Below are positions 59,794 through 64,000 of a stretch of DNA of 64,000 nt, piece by piece. The position numbers and the translations under genes were made by a program. Under the pieces are notes generated by a model. The model ran no database searches and had not been told where the DNA came from. It saw nothing but the letters and a program-made list of their open reading frames with translations. The number at the start of each line of letters is the position of its first letter. Position 1 is the stretch's first letter. The stretch spans positions 1,674,001 through 1,738,000 of the forward strand of contig NZ_JACBZJ010000001.1 in NCBI RefSeq assembly GCF_013409305.1. The letters are read 5' to 3'. Origin of the DNA: Cellulomonas soli. Lineage in GTDB: Bacteria; Actinomycetota; Actinomycetes; Actinomycetales; Cellulomonadaceae.

Positions 59794-59855
59794 CCCCGCA
59801 CGCACCTGTGCCCCGGCCCTCCCGCGTGGAGGCCGGGGCACAGGTGCGTGCGGGG
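59794..59855. terminator. Very strong hairpin between convergent genes
   Basis: A perfect 25-bp stem pairs 59794-59818 with 59831-59855 around a 12-nt loop, between the end of the giant gene (59632) and the convergent GH3 gene (59887). No U-tract. Besides this hairpin I see nothing in the 254-bp space. Confidence 0.8.
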
Positions 59856-59886
59856 TGGCGGCGCGGTGGGCGCCGCCCGAACGGCG

Positions 59887-62871
59887 CTACACGAGCCCCG
59901 CCTCCGCCACCCGGGCTGCGCCGCCCAGCTGCAGGCGCAGGTCCAGAACGTCGCCGACGGCGACGGGTCCGGTGAGTGGCACGACGACGTCGTGCCACGT
60001 GTAGGGGTCGCCGGCGGGCACCTCGACAGGGGCGGCCAGCGCGGTCCACCCCTCCTGACCGGCGGGCCGGGCCTCGACCCGGACGAGCGCCGGCTGCGGC
60101 GAGGGCCACGCGCGGGAGGCGACGCGCACCCGCACGGCGGAGACCGGCGAGCCCACGTGCACCCGGTGGTACCGGGCCCAGCCGTCCTCGCGGTCGCGCA
60201 CGACCTCGACGCATGCGCCGGCCTCGCGGTCACGGTCGGACGTGACGACCCCCGAGACCGCGTGGAACGCGGAGGCGTCGAGCAGGGTGCCGTCCTGCAC
60301 GGGGGCCCAGGGCCCGCGCACGGTGAGCACGGCGACGGCCGCCTCGTCGTCGGCGTGGGCGCCCGTGACGAACCGGTACGTGCCGGGCTGGACGACGAAC
60401 GCCCCGGGGACCTCGGGGCCGCCGGTCGGGTGCGGTGCCCGCGCGGCGACGTCCCACACGGCGAGGGTGCCCAGCGGCACCGGCAGCTCGACGACCTGAC
60501 GCTCGCCGGGGGCGAGGTGCACGCGGGTCCAGCTGACCAGGCGGCTGCGGGGTGCGGGCACGGGCACGTCGTCGGGCGCCTGCACGTAGAGGGCCACGAG
60601 CTCGTCGACCGGTCGCGGGCCCGTGTTGGTCACCGTGATGCGGGCGCGGACCTCCGCCGGGTCGCCCTCGTCGGCCGCGAGCACGGTGTCGTCGAGGAGC
60701 GAGGGGTCGGCGAGCAGCGGCGTGCGCGCGGGCGTGTGCGCTCCGGTGACCGCGGGCGCCTCGGCGTCCGTGGCCGTGAGCTCGAGCGACTCGTGCGTGA
60801 CCTGCGTGTACGACAGGCCGTGCCCGAAGGCGAACAGCGGCGTCGCGGCGTTGTACCGATAGGTCTGCCCGCTGCCGACCACGTCGTAGTCGAGCAGGTC
60901 GCCGGCGTCCTCGACACGCCGCCACCAGGTCTGTGCCAGGCGCCCGGACGGCTCGACGTCCCCGGAGAGCACGTCGAGCACGCCGTGCCCGAGCTCCTGA
61001 CCGGCGTGCGAGCTCCAGACGACCGCGGACGCGCGGCTCGTCTCGTCCTCGATCGCGTACGGGTAGCTGGAGACGACCACGAGGACGGGCCGGCTGCGAC
61101 GCGCGGCGGCGTCGAACGCGCGTCGCGCGGTGGGCGGCAGGTCCAGGTCTGGGCGGTCCTCGGTCTCGCGTCCGGCGATGTGCGGGTCGTTGCCGACGGC
61201 GACGAGCACGGTGTCGGCCCCGGCGCAGGCCTGCTCGATCTCGGCGGCGCCGTCGCGACGCACCTCGAGGTCGAAGCGGGTGGCCGTGGCCTCCTCGCCG
61301 TCGGCGACGAGCACGCCGGTGTGCCGCTGCACGCGCAGCCAGCGGCCGCTCGCGCGGTGCCGGAACGTGGCCGTGCCGTCCTCGTGGCGGTGGATGACGA
61401 ACAGCTCGTGCACGACCCAGCCGTCGACCTCCTGCGCGTCGGCGCGCACGAACGCGCCGCCCCCACCCAGGAATGCGCCCGTGTCGTCGCTGCGCAGCGT
61501 GACGACGTCCTGCCCCCAGTCGGTGAGCGCGAACGTCGAGCCCGGCGTGAGCGCACCGGCGGTGACCGCGGCGTCGCCCGCGGTGGTGTCGACCGCGAGG
61601 TAGCGCCCGGTCGAGACGTCGCGCAGGGCGACCCGGTCGATCCCGTCGACCACGCGCAGCTCGGCGTCCGGGTAGCGCTCGCGCACGCCGTCGGCGAGCG
61701 TCGTGCCGTAGAGCAGCGTGCCGGAGTACCAGTCGCGCAGGGTCACGTCCGCGAAGGGCCCGACGAGCGCGATGACCTGCGGTGTGGTCAGCGGCAGGGC
61801 ACCCTCGGCGTTGGCCAGCACGACGACCCCGCGGCGCGCGACCTCGCGGGCGAGCGCCCGGTGCGCCGGTGCGTCGAGCGCGTCGGCGCTCACCCGGTAC
61901 GGGTCCGTGCCGGACAGCTCGCCGGTCTTCGCGCGCAGCTCGAGCACGCGCAGCACCGCCAGGTCGATGTCCGCCCAGGTCACGAGCCCGGCCTCGAGGG
62001 CAGCCGTGAACCGCTCGATCGTGAGCCGCGGGTCGTCGGCGTTCTCGGTGTAGGAGTCGACCCCCGAGCGCAGCGCCGCGGCGTGCGCGCTGACGTGGTC
62101 GGGGTGGTAGCGCTCGATCTCGACGATGCTCGAGGGAGCCTGCGCGTCGGAGACGACGGCCACCGACCCGGGCGTCCAGGACCGCAGCTCGTCGAGCAGC
62201 TCGCGCGCGACGTGGTTCGGTCGGCCGTTGACCTGGTTGTACGACGGCATCACGGCGCCGACCACGCCCGCCTGCAGCGCGGCGCGGAACGCGGGCAGCT
62301 CGTGCTCGCGCAGGGTCTGGGGCGGCAGGTGTGAGCTGGCAGCCGAGCGGTCGACCTCGTTGCCGTACGCGAGGTAGTGCTTGAGCGTCGGCACCGTGAG
62401 CCAGACGTCGGGGTCGTCGCCGCGCAGGCCCGCGCAGTAGCCGGTGGCCAGCACGCCGGTCAGGTCGGGGTCCTCGGAGTAGCCCTCCTCGGTGCGACCC
62501 CACAGCGGGTGCCGGGTCAGGTTGACGACGGGCGCCCACACGTTGAGCCCGGCGCGCGGGTCGACGACGCGCTTGGCGCGCACCTCGGTGCCGACGACGC
62601 GGCCCACCTGCGCGAGCAGCCGCGGGTCCCACGAGCACGCCATGCCGACCGGCTGGGCGAAGCTCGTGGCCTCGCCGAGCCAGGCGAGCCCGTGCAACGC
62701 CTCGGTCCCGGTGGTGAAGGCGCCGAGGCCCAGCCGCTCGACGGCGGGGACCCGCTGGTGGAGGAACGCCAGCTTCTCCTCGGGGGTGAGGGCGGCGAGC
62801 ACGTCGGCCGGTGCGGGCGGTGCGACGACCGCCTCGGCCTCGGTGCGGTGGACCTGCGTCTCTGGGGCCAC
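59887..62871 (-). CDS. Glycoside hydrolase family 3 with beta-trefoil-like insert
   Basis: A 994-residue cytoplasmic GH3 enzyme. The N-terminal TIM-like domain includes KLAFLHQRVPAVERLGLGAF, the substrate motif KHYLAYGNEVDR and nucleophile Asp242 in VVSDAQAPSS. The C-terminal (alpha/beta)6 sandwich, FnIII-like domain (PVDELVALYVQAPDD) and a further beta domain follow. Between the TIM and sandwich domains is an insert (~residues 410-530; STGRYLAVDTTAGDAAVTAG, RHRASGRWLRVQRHTGVLVA) that looks like a fascin/ricin-type beta-trefoil. Beta-glucosidase or beta-xylosidase activity is likely. GTG 62871 has GAGAGG upstream. Divergent from the CE7 gene; operator 3 lies between. Confidence 0.9.
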   Translation of the reverse strand: MAPETQVHRTEAEAVVAPPAPADVLAALTPEEKLAFLHQRVPAVERLGLGAFTTGTEALHGLAWLGEATSFAQPVGMACSWDPRLLAQVGRVVGTEVRAKRVVDPRAGLNVWAPVVNLTRHPLWGRTEEGYSEDPDLTGVLATGYCAGLRGDDPDVWLTVPTLKHYLAYGNEVDRSAASSHLPPQTLREHELPAFRAALQAGVVGAVMPSYNQVNGRPNHVARELLDELRSWTPGSVAVVSDAQAPSSIVEIERYHPDHVSAHAAALRSGVDSYTENADDPRLTIERFTAALEAGLVTWADIDLAVLRVLELRAKTGELSGTDPYRVSADALDAPAHRALAREVARRGVVVLANAEGALPLTTPQVIALVGPFADVTLRDWYSGTLLYGTTLADGVRERYPDAELRVVDGIDRVALRDVSTGRYLAVDTTAGDAAVTAGALTPGSTFALTDWGQDVVTLRSDDTGAFLGGGGAFVRADAQEVDGWVVHELFVIHRHEDGTATFRHRASGRWLRVQRHTGVLVADGEEATATRFDLEVRRDGAAEIEQACAGADTVLVAVGNDPHIAGRETEDRPDLDLPPTARRAFDAAARRSRPVLVVVSSYPYAIEDETSRASAVVWSSHAGQELGHGVLDVLSGDVEPSGRLAQTWWRRVEDAGDLLDYDVVGSGQTYRYNAATPLFAFGHGLSYTQVTHESLELTATDAEAPAVTGAHTPARTPLLADPSLLDDTVLAADEGDPAEVRARITVTNTGPRPVDELVALYVQAPDDVPVPAPRSRLVSWTRVHLAPGERQVVELPVPLGTLAVWDVAARAPHPTGGPEVPGAFVVQPGTYRFVTGAHADDEAAVAVLTVRGPWAPVQDGTLLDASAFHAVSGVVTSDRDREAGACVEVVRDREDGWARYHRVHVGSPVSAVRVRVASRAWPSPQPALVRVEARPAGQEGWTALAAPVEVPAGDPYTWHDVVVPLTGPVAVGDVLDLRLQLGGAARVAEAGLV

Positions 62872-62950
62872 GGAAGAGCCTCTCGCGTCGTTGCGGATCT
62901 GCCGGATGGGCGTCGGGCGGCAGCGCTGCTGCGCGGCTCGCCGAGCACTC

Positions 62951-62964
62951 TGGAAACGTTACCA
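62951..62964. promoter_or_regulatory. LacI-type operator 3 (GH3/CE7 divergent promoter)
   Basis: TGGAAACGTTACCA, with flanks C and G extending the palindrome to CTGGAAACGTTACCAG. TATGCT at 62975-62980 is a likely -10 for the CE7 gene, which places the operator over its -35 region. It links the GH3 and CE7 genes to the regulon on the other side of the giant gene. Confidence 0.8.
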
Positions 62965-63078
62965 GTCGGGGCTCTATGCTGGCGCGTGGTCCGGGGTCGT
63001 GCGCGCGGACGCGCCGATCGCCGGGCCCGCGCGCCACCACCGTCGGTGACGCCGCGATCGCGCCGACCGGAGGTATCC

Positions 63079-64000
63079 GTGGCCCTGACCGACATGCCCC
63101 TGCCCGAGCTGCGCGAGTACCGACCGGCCCTCGAGGCACCGGACGGACTCGTCGACTTCTGGACCGACACCGTCGCGCAGTCGCGCGCCGCGCAGGCGGA
63201 CGGCCCCACCCTGGTCCCGGCGCGGACGCCGGTCACCGAGCTCGTCGTCGAGGACCTCACGTTCCCCGGCTTCGCGGGCGACCCCATCCGCGCCTGGGTG
63301 ACACGTCCCCGGCGCGAGGGACGCCTGCCCGTCGTCGTCGAGTACGTCGGCTACGGCGGCGGACGCGGCCTGCCCGGCGAGCGGCTCCAGTGGGCGCTCG
63401 CCGGCTACGTGCACGTCGTCATGGACACCCGCGGGCAGGGGTCCGGCTGGGGCAACGGCGGCGACACCCCGGACCCGCACGGCTCCGGGCCCTCGTCGTC
63501 CGGGTTCATGACGCGCGGCATCGAGGACCCGTCGACCTACTACTACCGACGCCTCTACACCGACGCCGTGCGGCTCCTCGACGCCGTGCGCACGTTGCCC
63601 TTCGTCGACGTCGATCGCATCGCCGTCACCGGCGGCAGCCAGGGCGGCGGGATCACGCTGGCCGCCGCGAGCATCTCCGGCATGCTCGACGAGCCGCTCG
63701 CAGCCGCCATGCCCGACGTCCCCTACCTGTGCCACTTCCGGCGCTCCGCGCAGGCCACCCCGCTGCCCCCGTTCACCGAGCTGCGCACCTACCTGTCCGT
63801 GCACCGCGACCGCATCGAGGACGTGTTCCGCACCCTCGCGCTGTTCGACGGCGCCGTGCTCGCACCGCACGCGCAGGCGCCCGCGATCTTCTCGGTCGCG
63901 CTCATGGACGACGTCGTGCTGCCCTCGACCGTCTTCGCCGCCTTCAACGCCTACGGCTCCGCGGACCGTTCGATCGAGGTCTACGAGTTCAACGGGCACG
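63079..64000 (+). CDS. Acetylxylan esterase / cephalosporin-C deacetylase, family CE7 (3' end cut by window)
   Basis: 307 complete codons are present. Family CE7 features are clear: DMPLPELREYRPAL start, VVEYVGYGGGRGLP, the DTRGQGSGWG motif with its RGQ, nucleophile Ser187 in GGSQGGG, Asp277 in LMDDVVLPSTVFAAFN, and His307 as the last full codon (EFNGH) where the catalytic histidine is expected. The family removes acetyl groups from xylo- and other oligosaccharides in the cytoplasm; full length is ~320 residues, so only about 15-20 are missing. GTG 63079 has GGAGG upstream. Likely the first gene of an operon leaving the window; controlled by operator 3. Confidence 0.93.
   Translation, partial: MALTDMPLPELREYRPALEAPDGLVDFWTDTVAQSRAAQADGPTLVPARTPVTELVVEDLTFPGFAGDPIRAWVTRPRREGRLPVVVEYVGYGGGRGLPGERLQWALAGYVHVVMDTRGQGSGWGNGGDTPDPHGSGPSSSGFMTRGIEDPSTYYYRRLYTDAVRLLDAVRTLPFVDVDRIAVTGGSQGGGITLAAASISGMLDEPLAAAMPDVPYLCHFRRSAQATPLPPFTELRTYLSVHRDRIEDVFRTLALFDGAVLAPHAQAPAIFSVALMDDVVLPSTVFAAFNAYGSADRSIEVYEFNGH

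Noticed and set aside
54305..60214. A 1969-codon open frame on the minus strand opposite the repeats
   Set aside because: It is the antisense shadow of the seven identical units: its peptide repeats with the same 249-residue period, lacks any recognisable domain and is rich in Arg, Pro, Gly and His, as noncoding frames in GC-rich DNA are.
1..64000. tRNA, rRNA, insertion sequences or prophage genes
   Set aside because: None recognised on either strand by reading; no transposase, integrase or phage structural motif was seen.

Overview
This window looks like part of the chromosome of a high-GC actinobacterium, most likely Cellulomonas or a close relative in the Micrococcales. The reasons are the strong G/C third-codon bias, frequent GTG starts, many 1-14 bp gene overlaps, and the gene content: mycosin-type subtilases, WXG100 proteins, an RskA-type anti-sigma factor, a class E/F-type sortase, a cytoplasmic GH95/GH31/GH43/GH42/GH3/CE7 set and TM2-domain proteins. 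The genus is an inference; no rRNA or tRNA gene was found to confirm it.

Layout. 0-4.3 kb: the end of a CtaG-type cytochrome oxidase assembly protein, a RidA protein, a truncated EspC-like leader overlapping a lipoprotein gene, a small membrane protein and an S9 peptidase. 4.3-7.4 kb (minus strand): a four-gene operon encoding a DUF4397 surface protein, a sortase, a SigK-like ECF sigma factor and its RskA anti-sigma factor, preceded by a SigK-like promoter candidate. 7.6-14.5 kb: heme oxygenase behind a candidate IdeR box, a GAF-GGDEF cyclase, a thioredoxin-NHL protein, and a TetR / RNA methyltransferase / small membrane protein operon. 14.7-19.9 kb: a type VII secretion (T7SS) accessory operon with two WXG100 proteins, a helical partner, two tandem mycosins and a Gly/Ser-rich effector-like protein, but no Ecc core genes. 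19.9-23.5 kb: a TetR/hydrolase pair and a second T7SS-like operon (YbaB-like, EspC-like, WEG-motif protein). 23.6-35 kb: a DinB-like protein, a DnaA-box cluster, a transglutaminase and CP-ATP-grasp/alpha-E pair, a flavin oxidoreductase, two TM2 proteins, an MFS/ArsR operon and a truncated adenylate-forming protein.

35-49.8 kb and 59.9-64 kb form one glycan-utilisation regulon. It contains GH95 alpha-fucosidase, GH31 alpha-xylosidase, GH43, GH42, a DUF624 protein, a LacI regulator, an LplB/LplC-type ABC importer with binding lipoprotein, a GH3 enzyme and a CE7 esterase. Three copies of one near-palindromic LacI-type operator (core TGGNAACGTTNCCA) stand in front of its three transcription starts. 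The enzymes have no signal peptides, so imported oligosaccharides would be cut in the cytoplasm. Together the activities fit side-chain stripping of acetylated, fucosylated xyloglucan oligosaccharides; that substrate is an inference.

The two halves of this regulon are separated by 49.9-59.6 kb, which holds a PIN-like protein and a divergent 8.25-kb gene. That gene encodes a 2750-residue secreted protein with an N-terminal PD-(D/E)XK-like motif, a von Willebrand factor D domain, and seven tandem 747-bp repeats that appear identical at the DNA level (each two beta-sandwich-like modules). Its non-repeat part is less GC-biased than its neighbours. This is the most unusual object in the window. 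No CRISPR array, insertion sequence, prophage, rRNA or tRNA gene was seen, and no stretch above about 300 bases lacks a gene.
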